Source of the DNA: VEQN01 sp036405975
Lineage (GTDB): Bacteria; Patescibacteriota; Minisyncoccia; Phycocordibacterales; CAIZLB01
Length of the DNA stretch: 18,985 nt
Assembly (NCBI GenBank): GCA_036405975.1
Contig: DASWWM010000009.1
Location: 1-18,985, forward strand
Direction of reading: 5' to 3'
This document shows, one piece after another, positions 1 to 6,790 of the stretch. The notes beneath the pieces are model-generated. The model had not been told where the DNA came from, ran no database searches, and saw nothing but the letters and a program-made list of their open reading frames with translations. The translations under genes and the position numbers were made by a program. The number at the start of each line of letters is the position of its first letter. Positions within the stretch are counted from its first letter, which is position 1.

Positions 1-1
1 C

Positions 2-319
2 GATATCGGCAGAATGTTCATAAACAGGGTCGCCGTCAGTCCTGCCCCAGCAGTTGTCGCAACAAGCACTTCGACCTCTACTGATGCACAAACATCTCCG
101 GCAGATGCAGAAATCACTCCACAAGGGACGGTATTTAGCAGAAATAGATTCGTAGACAAAGTCATTGAGAACAAAGATTCAAGGGCGCTGGTGGACGAGA
201 ACGGAAACATCCTCATGCTCTACACCTTTGTAGACAAAAACACCCTGGTTATTGCCACTTCAGACAAGGCTCTTAAGGAAATCATGTTCCGACTGACGAC
301 AGGGCGAATCATCCGATAG
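2..319 (+). CDS. C-terminal part of a protein of unknown function (5' end outside the window)
   Basis: The reading frame is open from base 2 and ends at TAG 317-319. The ATG at 14 lies inside the open frame and need not be a start, so this is most likely the 3' end of a longer gene. The visible part begins with a low-complexity Ala/Ser/Thr/Pro linker, roughly the first 40 residues. A compact domain of about 60 residues follows, with a DENGNILMLYTF segment and a DKNTLVIATS segment near the end. The alternating hydrophobic pattern suggests two beta strands and a final helix. I have the impression that such tails occur at the ends of exported or membrane proteins in Parcubacteria, but I cannot name the family. 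No terminator is visible after it; the next gene has its own promoter. Confidence 0.6.
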   Translation, partial: DIGRMFINRVAVSPAPAVVATSTSTSTDAQTSPADAEITPQGTVFSRNRFVDKVIENKDSRALVDENGNILMLYTFVDKNTLVIATSDKALKEIMFRLTTGRIIR

Positions 320-335
320 CCTCACGATTACTTCA

Positions 336-364
336 TTGGAATCTCATGAATGGTCTGATATCAT
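336..364 (+). promoter_or_regulatory. Promoter for the DksA/TraR-like gene, predicted leaderless
   Basis: TTGGAA at 336-341 and TATCAT at 359-364 are separated by exactly 17 bases. The start codon at 371 lies 7 bases past the -10 box, where transcription would be expected to begin. No Shine-Dalgarno sequence is present. Confidence 0.55.
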
Positions 365-370
365 ATATCC

Positions 371-721
371 ATGAACCTAGACGTACAACATTTCAAAGAC
401 CTGCTGCTCAAGGAAAAGGCCCTTCTCGAGAAGGAGCTTGAACCCATTGCAGACTCAAAGGCAACAGGAGAGTGGGAAGCGGAGCCAGTTCCAGCTGTGG
501 ACACCGCAGACCGAGAGGATGTAGCAACGTCTATCGAAGACTATATGGAAAAGAACGAGACCGTCCGAGTCCTCGAGACCCAGCTCAACGAAGTACTGAA
601 CGCCCTCCGAAAGATCGAGGACGGAACATTCGGCATATGCGAAGTGAGCGGAGAAGCCATTGAAACCGACCGACTTGAAGCGAATCCATCTGCCCGAACG
701 TGCAAGGCCCATATGAACTAA
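371..721 (+). CDS. DksA/TraR-family protein with degenerate zinc finger
   Basis: This 116-residue protein has the DksA/TraR layout: an N-terminal helix, an acidic coiled-coil tip, a return helix (about residues 55-85) and a C-terminal finger. DksA proteins bind the secondary channel of RNA polymerase and modulate initiation, often with ppGpp. The tip motif DxxDxA is present as D47, D50 and A52. D50 lies 40 residues before the first finger cysteine, the spacing between D74 and C114 in E. coli DksA. The finger keeps the C-x2-C-x17-C-x2-C spacing, but its ligand positions read C90, S93, C111 and H114, so two of the four cysteines are replaced. The RLEANPSA segment before C111 is typical of the family. 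It is shorter than E. coli DksA (151 residues), mainly at the N-terminus. ComM follows 26 bases downstream without a terminator, so co-transcription is likely. Family assignment is firm; the regulatory role is inferred. Confidence 0.9.
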   Translation: MNLDVQHFKDLLLKEKALLEKELEPIADSKATGEWEAEPVPAVDTADREDVATSIEDYMEKNETVRVLETQLNEVLNALRKIEDGTFGICEVSGEAIETDRLEANPSARTCKAHMN

Positions 722-747
722 GTCATTAGCATTTCGCCTGACATTCA

Positions 748-2241
748 TTGCCCATCATTTTTAGCATTGGTCACCACAAGCGTGACTTCTTTCCTGTTGA
801 GACCGAAGTCGATATCTCAACGGGCATATTCAGATTCGACATCATAGGACTAGGGGACAAGGCTGTAGGAGAATCAAAACTGCGCATTCTTGCCGCACTC
901 AAAAACTCAGGCCATAAGGCTAGAAAGACCACCGAACGCATAACAGTCCTGCTCAGCCCCGCGAACAGGAAAAAAGAGGGTTCTCACTTTGACCTTCCTA
1001 CTGCATTGGCATATCTGTGCAAGACCGGCATCGTCATTCCAAAATATGACTGGGTTATCTTTGGAGAGCTGTCACTTTCAGGAAAAGTTAAGAGGGTTCC
1101 GAACATACTCGAGTACGTTTACAGATCGATCAGTTTCGGACTGAGACATATCCTCATTCCCGAAGAAAATCTGTCAGACTGCATGGCTGCACAGGAACTG
1201 CCAAGCGAAGCAAGCATATACTTTGCATCGACCCTCGCGCAGGCAATCGATATCATGAATGGGAAAGGGGGCGGACAAGCGAGAATCATGCAAGTCGAAG
1301 AACCTTCGGAAAAAGAAGGTCCCAAGACTTTTTTGATTGATAAGGTGATTGGCCAAGAGCACATGAAAAGAGCGCTTGCAATATCACTTGCAGGAAAGCA
1401 TCACCTGCTCATCAGTGGTGCTCCCGGAACTGGAAAAAGCATGCTGGCAAAGTCTGCCGGCGAACTGGTGCCCGAACGAGCACTGGGAGACCGGATAAGG
1501 GCGGGGAGTGAGACAGGCCCACTTGTTCAGCCGCATCATACAGCCAGCTACGCCCAGCTTATCGGAACGACGGAAAAGCCGGGAATCATAGCCCTTTCGC
1601 ACAAAAGAATATTGCTGATGGATGAATGGGCGGAATTCGACCGCAGAGCTATAGAAAGCCTGAGACAGCCACTCGAAGAGGGCGTCATTCATGGAGAGCA
1701 ATACGACTTCGTCTGCATAGCAACTACGAATCCCTGCCCATGCGGTTTCTATCAGTCGAGAGCGAGGAAATGCAAGTGCGCCAAGGAAAGCCTGACGGTG
1801 TATCAGAAAAAGATATATGGACCCGTATCGCAAAGATTCGACTTGATCGTATTTTCAGATGAAGAGACCGGCAGCAGGTTCAAATACCGGATAGCGAGTG
1901 AGTCCATCACAGGGAAAAAGATCAAAAGTGACATAAAAAGAGTGAGGAGCATGCAGGCCGAGAGGGAATCAAAACTTGTACGAATAAGTCCCGAATCAGG
2001 AAGAATCCCCAGAAGAGAATCGAGACTCGGTCTCATCGAATTCATCAACGAGTCCGTATCGGATTCATGCAAGAAGTGCTTATCAGAAGCCGTTTCAATC
2101 CATAAATTAAGCCAGAGGACCGCCGATGCCATCTTGCTGGTAGCGAGAACAATCGCAGACCTGGATGCATCAGAACAAGTCGAGGTCGCCCATATTGCAG
2201 AGGCAACAGAATACGCGGTTAAAGAAAACCCCTTCCGATGA
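748..2241 (+). CDS. comM: ComM/YifB-type Mg-chelatase-like AAA+ ATPase
   Basis: The 497-residue protein matches ComM (YifB) in length and order. An N-terminal ChlI-like domain carries an FDIIGLGDKAVGESK segment and the KEGSHFDLPTALAYL signature. The AAA+ core has Walker A GAPGTGKS (residues 224-231) and Walker B ending in D292-E293. The NPCPCG motif (328-333) is followed by a second Cys pair (C342, C344), a four-cysteine arrangement usual in ComM, then QRFDL and a C-terminal helical domain. In Vibrio cholerae ComM is a hexameric helicase that promotes branch migration during natural transformation; the same role is inferred here. The start is probably TTG at 748: an in-frame TGA at 739-741 rules out anything earlier, and the N-terminal domain begins at once. 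The stop lies in the loop of a terminator hairpin, so the last codons also form its 5' arm. Confidence 0.93.
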   Translation: MPIIFSIGHHKRDFFPVETEVDISTGIFRFDIIGLGDKAVGESKLRILAALKNSGHKARKTTERITVLLSPANRKKEGSHFDLPTALAYLCKTGIVIPKYDWVIFGELSLSGKVKRVPNILEYVYRSISFGLRHILIPEENLSDCMAAQELPSEASIYFASTLAQAIDIMNGKGGGQARIMQVEEPSEKEGPKTFLIDKVIGQEHMKRALAISLAGKHHLLISGAPGTGKSMLAKSAGELVPERALGDRIRAGSETGPLVQPHHTASYAQLIGTTEKPGIIALSHKRILLMDEWAEFDRRAIESLRQPLEEGVIHGEQYDFVCIATTNPCPCGFYQSRARKCKCAKESLTVYQKKIYGPVSQRFDLIVFSDEETGSRFKYRIASESITGKKIKSDIKRVRSMQAERESKLVRISPESGRIPRRESRLGLIEFINESVSDSCKKCLSEAVSIHKLSQRTADAILLVARTIADLDASEQVEVAHIAEATEYAVKENPFR

Positions 2242-2260
2242 GGCGAAGGGGTTTTTGATT
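2225..2260. terminator. Bidirectional intrinsic terminator shared by comM and the M23 peptidase gene
   Basis: Bases 2225-2235 pair perfectly with 2245-2255 (11 bp, centred on CCCCTTC / GAAGGGG) around a 9-base loop. A T-rich tract follows on the plus strand (2252-2263), and the opposite strand reads TTTTCTTT after the hairpin. The 5' arm encodes the last ComM residues, and the ComM stop TGA (2239-2241) is in the loop. Confidence 0.88.
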
Positions 2261-2264
2261 TTTA

Positions 2265-3383
2265 TTAGAACGGGTTACGTCCGCCTCGAACTTCGAAATG
2301 CAGATGCACGCCGGTCGATCGTCCGGTATTTCCCATCTTTCCGATCTGCTGGCCTTTGGCAACCGTTGCTCCAACGCTTGTATCCACCGCATCCATATGG
2401 GCATAAAGCGTCTGCATGCCGTTTGGATGCTGGATTACGACATAGCTACCGTACCCTCCGTTCCATCCGCCTTCCTTTGCAATAACGACTCGTCCGGCTG
2501 CGGCAGCATAGATAGGCGCCCTGAGGCTCGAAGCAAGGTCGACTCCGTTTCCTCCGTGGATTCCCTGAGTCCTGACTCCGCCCTTGATAGGTCTTGAGAA
2601 ATAGCCTGCTGATGCCGTAGTTACGGCCGCTGGCTTCTTTGTATCAGTTGCAGGCTTGCCCTGATTCGTATTCTTCTTGTTTTCAGCCACCGTAAGTGAA
2701 CCTTCGGCATCAGGAATGATGACCTGCGTACCTACGGCAAGCTTTGCCCCGTCTTCAAAGCTGTTGAACTGGGCTATTTCATTGATATCGCTGCCATAAA
2801 GCTTTGCGATAGACTCGAGGGTATCGCCCTTCTTAACCGTATACTGAACGCTCGAAATAGGCATGATTACGAGAACTTGGTCAGGCTGAGGAGGCGTGCC
2901 TTTCTTCATATCGTTTGCCCAAAGGATAGTATTCACATTTACTCCGTACATTCGGGCGATCTGCTCGAGCGTATCGCCCTTTCGAACCGTATAAAGGCTG
3001 ATTCGGTTGGAGCTGATGTCCTTATCGAACAAGTCAGTTTCACCCTTTACGGTAGGAGCATTTTCATTGGTAAGAGCCTCCCCGCCCACCATTGAAGACG
3101 CAACCTTGAACTGCTGGCGGCTTTCCGCAGAAGAAGAAGCCGAGGCATCGGGAACCCTGGCAGCACTCAAAACGTTCATTGTCTGGATATTTCGGTCTAC
3201 AGGCTGTATCTCATCAGCCTTCTTTAGGCCATGAGACTCGAAAACCGAAGAAAGGATGGAGAACATGTCAGCCGAGCTCTCCTTTGGAAAAAAAGAAATG
3301 CCGATCATCGAAATCGCCAGAACTGAAGTGATTCCGACTACGGATTTGTTCCGCAAAGTGAATCGCTTCTTATTTGTCACCAA
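2265..3383 (-). CDS. Membrane-anchored LysM-LysM-M23 peptidoglycan endopeptidase
   Basis: The 372-residue protein has a basic N-terminus and one hydrophobic segment (about 14-32) that could be an anchor or an uncleaved signal. A Ser/Ala-rich linker and two LysM domains follow (about 130-174 and 180-223, each starting YTVRKGDTLE or YTVKKGDTLE). After a Lys/Thr-rich spacer comes an M23 (LytM/lysostaphin-type) domain at 261-372. Likely zinc ligands are H276, D282 and H362; H329 (YAHM) and H360 (HLHFEVRG) are the other catalytic positions. M23 enzymes cut peptide cross-links in peptidoglycan, and LysM binds the glycan. H276 and D282 are six residues apart where the usual motif has four. The protein stops at NPF directly after the catalytic domain. 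TTG at 3383 is the listed start; GTG at 3380 is an equally good choice. It converges on comM and shares its terminator. Confidence 0.93.
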   Translation of the reverse strand: MVTNKKRFTLRNKSVVGITSVLAISMIGISFFPKESSADMFSILSSVFESHGLKKADEIQPVDRNIQTMNVLSAARVPDASASSSAESRQQFKVASSMVGGEALTNENAPTVKGETDLFDKDISSNRISLYTVRKGDTLEQIARMYGVNVNTILWANDMKKGTPPQPDQVLVIMPISSVQYTVKKGDTLESIAKLYGSDINEIAQFNSFEDGAKLAVGTQVIIPDAEGSLTVAENKKNTNQGKPATDTKKPAAVTTASAGYFSRPIKGGVRTQGIHGGNGVDLASSLRAPIYAAAAGRVVIAKEGGWNGGYGSYVVIQHPNGMQTLYAHMDAVDTSVGATVAKGQQIGKMGNTGRSTGVHLHFEVRGGRNPF

Positions 3384-3544
3384 GGGATGTGGAAAAGAGG
3401 ACTTATCCCGAGGGTCTTGAGGGGTATTTAAAATACGTTTAGGGTTAGATTGTAAGCTCTGGATTCTGGAATATGGCTATAAATAAAGCCTTTCTGAGTG
3501 CTGAATGTGCGGGTGTTATATATGGTATTTGATTTGGCACTCAT

Positions 3545-3573
3545 TTGTCAATATCTTGCTATGAAGGTAAAAT
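3545..3573 (+). promoter_or_regulatory. Promoter for the 933-residue protein gene, in a 201-base divergent intergenic region
   Basis: TTGTCA at 3545-3550 and TAAAAT at 3568-3573 are 17 bases apart. The start codon at 3585 lies 11 bases past the -10 box, giving a leader of about 5 bases. The rest of the region (3384-3584) is AT-rich. It holds other possible -10 boxes, such as TGTTATAT near 3514, and a near-palindrome around 3426-3439, but no gene that I can support. A minus-strand promoter for the peptidase gene must lie here; I cannot place it confidently. Confidence 0.55.
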
Positions 3574-3584
3574 AATGGGTAATT

Positions 3585-6386
3585 ATGACCGAAAAACCCG
3601 GATTTGGGGGCCTCGAGAAGGCATTTGAAAACGACGTTCCACAAGAAGCGGAAGGAGTCAGAGTATCGCACGCCGTACACGAAAAAACCGGACCAACGAA
3701 GAGGGAACAAGGATCTGGAAATAAGCCCAGGAGGCGGGCAAGAGCCTCGGAATCCGTTGAAGTTACTACAAACACCGTCTTGGCCGACCACTTTTCGAAG
3801 ATAAGCGACCTGATTGACTTAGGTGACAAGGCTTCGGCAGAAAAGCAGCTTTCGATACTTAAGCGAAAGGTGCACGACGGATACATCGTCGAGGACAAGT
3901 CGAAAGAAGAAAAGGCCAAACCCTTCATCAAGCCGAGAAAAATAGAAGGTGAGCAGCTTGCAGCACTCAAGGAGAACCTCAAGGGTTTTGAAGAGGAGAT
4001 TTCAGCAATGGAAACACCTCAACCCCCAAAACCGGACATGCAAGATGACCACTTTACGGATGCTGAAATCATCATGCCTGACTCTGAAGCATGGAGAAAG
4101 AAGGCGAGATCTTTGCTTTCGGAAGGCGGAGAAATAATTGATGCCGAAATAACAACAGATAAAGAGGCTTCATCAGCTCCTGGAACAGAACCCGTGCCTG
4201 CCGGGAAGCGGCAGAATGAGGCAAAAGAGGAGAAGGCTCGGCTCAAAGCGCGGAGAGCAAGACGGGAGGCTGACTATCTCAATGACGATTTCGACTGGGG
4301 AAATGTTCCTTCGGATGAAGAGCAGAGGAGAAGGTCAGCGGCGACCCCCGCTTCGCCGATCAAAACAACAGCAAAGCCGATCGCGTCTGAAGAGGCGGAA
4401 ATCCCCGCAACAGACGCCCAAGCAAAGCCGGAAAAATTAAAAGCTGATGGCGGACAAGGACAAGAAGCTGGCGCTCCGGTACAGGAAGTACCTGAATTGA
4501 GGACTGCCGATCAAGCGGAGCAGAAGAGACGAGATGAGCGGGAGAAAAAAGACGAGGCTGAGAGACTGGCAATTTTCAATACTTCATATTCAAGAGGAGC
4601 GGAAGGGTTTGCAGACTTTGACGAAGCGTTCGACGACAAGGGGTTCAAGGCTTTTATGGATGCGTATGAGCGCCAGAACGGAACCACTGGAACATACGAG
4701 GAGGCACTTGAGAATGGAAACGAGGCCTATCTGAGCGAATCCCATGAAATCTATTCCAAAGCACGGCATGTCGCGATAGAACTCGCCGGAATGCACGCAT
4801 CCGAACTTGGAAACCTGACAGGGAGCACGCTCAGCCTGCCTGCAGAGGCGAAGCAAGAAATAGACGCATACGTAAGCAGGCTGCTATTTGAAACAGGGAA
4901 CAAGAAACACATCGATGAGCTTTATTTCAGCATTCAGGCTTTCAAGGAAGGACCGGCGAAAGTTGCCGAAGCGGAGGAGGAACTGCAGGAGGAGCTTAAA
5001 AGATTCGATGCTGCAGACATCGCTGACCTGAAAGAACGATTCTTGTCGGAAGTAAGGGCAAGAGACGAACACCTCCGATACGCAGATCAACTGGAAGAGA
5101 TGCTTGCGGGGAAAAAGGCACTAGAACCGGCGCCGGAGATATATCACAGAAATATTGAGGTTCCCTCACAAGGAGCAATCAAACGTCATTACGACAAGAT
5201 CAATGACTATCTGGATCCGGGTCAGAAATATTCCATCAACAGGATGGTCCGAGATCTTGGTATCAAGGAGAACGCCGCGCAGGATCTCGTTGATGAACTG
5301 GCTCAGGCAGGGATTCTCGAAAGAGTTGACTCGGATGAGAATCTTGGCAGCGACGCGCAATACCATCCAATCCGAACAGTCGAAAGCAAGATTTCAAGAC
5401 CGGGCACAGAAGCAGCAGGGCTTAAGCCACTTGCAGGAAGAGAAAAGACGGGAGAAAAAGCAGAAGCGACGATCAAAAAAGAGAAAGACGCAAAGCCATT
5501 GGGAATGTACGGCCGGTACAAGCAAATTGGAAAACTTGTCGAAGAAGGGTACATCACGGAGGCACAAATGAAAGGGGTTGGAGGATTTTTCGGAAAGATA
5601 TTCAGATCGACTAGCATCATCAAGGCGACTGCGGAAGGCATACGCAACAGGCATTCTCAAGAGAAATGGGAGGCGCAAAAGATGCTTAAGGACCTCGAAG
5701 GAATGGAGCTCTGGGAACTGAAGACCAAGAAAGACTACCAGACGCTCAGAAAGAATCTCCTTGTCCATCTGGAACCGAGCAAAAAGATCAGGGACGCATT
5801 CGGAAAGGAGCTGGCTAATAGGATCCGTCAAAACCTCCGAAACACGGTGGGAGCGGGGGACGGAAGCGCTGAGGGAACAGGCAAGGTAGAAACGCTCGAA
5901 AGACAGCAGGAAGTGCTCGATACAGTCAGGAAGAACCAGCGGACACAGAGAGACAAGGAAGCAGCATTGAACAAGAGGGCCGGGGTTCGGTACGGAGAAA
6001 ATGAGTACTCCAGCGGAACAAATTTCGAAAGCGACTACGGACAAGTCCTGGATGAGAGTGAGATCGTGGCACTTGAGCAGGAAGTCGACGAGTCATTCAG
6101 GGTAACGATGGCAAAGAAAGTGGCGAAACTCCTCGAGAAAGAAACGGCAAATATGCAGACCCCCTTCAGCAAGTTTGCCCAGGAAATCGAATCGATATTC
6201 ACAAACTCAAAAGGTGAAACGGCAATAGGTTCGGTGAGCGGCCAAGACGCCCGAAGGATGATCCTTCAAATCCTGAGAGACAAGCAGGAAGACCTTAGGA
6301 AGAAAAGTGCAGGGAAATCAGACTTCCGGCTCGCCGCAATCAGCAGACTCCTAAACAAAATCACGAAATATGACCAAGCAGCTTAA
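3585..6386 (+). CDS. Large charged protein of unknown function with a winged-helix-like segment
   Basis: I do not recognise this 933-residue protein. It is rich in Glu, Lys, Ala, Arg and Asp, with no signal peptide or membrane segment, so it is probably cytoplasmic. The first ~330 residues look largely disordered, with Lys/Arg/Glu runs and two copies of a short DAEI motif. Residues of about 330-520 are predicted helical and coiled-coil-like. Around 524-590 is a compact segment (YSINRMVRDLGI followed by AAQDLVDELAQAGILERV) whose helix-helix-strand pattern resembles a winged helix, suggesting DNA or protein binding. The last 300 residues return to charged helices. Start ATG 3585 follows a good promoter but has no Shine-Dalgarno sequence. 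The next gene overlaps its last 17 bases, so the two are probably co-expressed. Composition matches the neighbours and gives no sign of transfer. Confidence 0.88.
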   Translation: MTEKPGFGGLEKAFENDVPQEAEGVRVSHAVHEKTGPTKREQGSGNKPRRRARASESVEVTTNTVLADHFSKISDLIDLGDKASAEKQLSILKRKVHDGYIVEDKSKEEKAKPFIKPRKIEGEQLAALKENLKGFEEEISAMETPQPPKPDMQDDHFTDAEIIMPDSEAWRKKARSLLSEGGEIIDAEITTDKEASSAPGTEPVPAGKRQNEAKEEKARLKARRARREADYLNDDFDWGNVPSDEEQRRRSAATPASPIKTTAKPIASEEAEIPATDAQAKPEKLKADGGQGQEAGAPVQEVPELRTADQAEQKRRDEREKKDEAERLAIFNTSYSRGAEGFADFDEAFDDKGFKAFMDAYERQNGTTGTYEEALENGNEAYLSESHEIYSKARHVAIELAGMHASELGNLTGSTLSLPAEAKQEIDAYVSRLLFETGNKKHIDELYFSIQAFKEGPAKVAEAEEELQEELKRFDAADIADLKERFLSEVRARDEHLRYADQLEEMLAGKKALEPAPEIYHRNIEVPSQGAIKRHYDKINDYLDPGQKYSINRMVRDLGIKENAAQDLVDELAQAGILERVDSDENLGSDAQYHPIRTVESKISRPGTEAAGLKPLAGREKTGEKAEATIKKEKDAKPLGMYGRYKQIGKLVEEGYITEAQMKGVGGFFGKIFRSTSIIKATAEGIRNRHSQEKWEAQKMLKDLEGMELWELKTKKDYQTLRKNLLVHLEPSKKIRDAFGKELANRIRQNLRNTVGAGDGSAEGTGKVETLERQQEVLDTVRKNQRTQRDKEAALNKRAGVRYGENEYSSGTNFESDYGQVLDESEIVALEQEVDESFRVTMAKKVAKLLEKETANMQTPFSKFAQEIESIFTNSKGETAIGSVSGQDARRMILQILRDKQEDLRKKSAGKSDFRLAAISRLLNKITKYDQAA

Positions 6387-6696
6387 GAACATAGACGGAG
6401 AATTGCTCAGATCATCGATAGCAAAAAGTGACTTTAAGACCGCCAAGAAGCTGATCGATAAGTTTCTTGATCAGGAACCCACGAAGGCGGACAAAGGGGA
6501 GGTATACGTCGAGACCATAGCTCTCTATATGGACCTCGTGAACTCCATGAACGACTCGTACATCAAGCAGCTCAAGAGCATGACAGAGACCCTGAAGACG
6601 ATAGACGCGGGGGAGTCTGAAGTGAACAAGGAAATTCAGATCATCCGAACGAAGAAAAAGCTCAGATCAATCGTGCAGGAAGACGACCTCGACTAA
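6370..6696 (+). CDS. Small helical protein of unknown function
   Basis: This 108-residue protein begins inside the 3' end of the preceding large gene (17-base overlap, different frame), which suggests translational coupling. It is almost entirely helical by composition: an N-terminal helical hairpin (about residues 1-35), a central helix with the hydrophobic pattern ETIALYMDLVNSM, and a long charged C-terminal helix ending in acidic residues. It has no cysteine, signal peptide or membrane segment. A role as partner or chaperone of the large upstream protein would fit the overlap but is only inference. An intrinsic terminator follows about 20 bases downstream, so the pair forms one transcription unit. 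Confidence 0.8.
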   Translation: MTKQLKNIDGELLRSSIAKSDFKTAKKLIDKFLDQEPTKADKGEVYVETIALYMDLVNSMNDSYIKQLKSMTETLKTIDAGESEVNKEIQIIRTKKKLRSIVQEDDLD

Positions 6697-6716
6697 GACA
6701 AGGAGAGCATGAAGTG

Positions 6717-6740
6717 AAAGCCCGCCGCAAGCGGGCTTTT
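6717..6740 (+). terminator. Intrinsic terminator after the large-protein operon
   Basis: A 9-bp stem, 6717-6725 with 6731-6739 (core GCCCGC / GCGGGC), has the 5-base loop CGCAA and ends in four T (6737-6740). Confidence 0.85.
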
Positions 6741-6770
6741 CCACGCCTGAATTTTTGCTCAAAACTCATA

Positions 6771-6779
6771 TGATATAGT
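6771..6779 (+). promoter_or_regulatory. Extended -10 promoter of the UvrD-type helicase gene
   Basis: TGATATAGT at 6771-6779 is an extended -10 element, TGn plus TATAGT. Only a weak T-rich -35 (TTTTTG at 6752-6757, 16-base spacer) is visible. The start codon at 6791 is 12 bases past the box, giving a leader of about 5 bases. Confidence 0.5.
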
Positions 6780-6790
6780 GTCTGAACATC

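Noticed and set aside
61..90. Short Ser/Thr codon repeat in the first partial gene
   Set aside because: It encodes a low-complexity linker; there are too few repeat units to call a tandem repeat.
3426..3439. Near-palindrome in the divergent intergenic region as an operator
   Set aside because: It is AT-only at its centre and imperfect, such sequences are common in AT-rich DNA, and no second copy is seen.
5394..6044. A 216-codon open frame on the minus strand inside the large charged-protein gene
   Set aside because: It lies wholly within a well-supported gene, is rich in Cys, Phe, Leu and Ser as expected from reading a Lys/Glu-rich gene backwards, and shows no domain.
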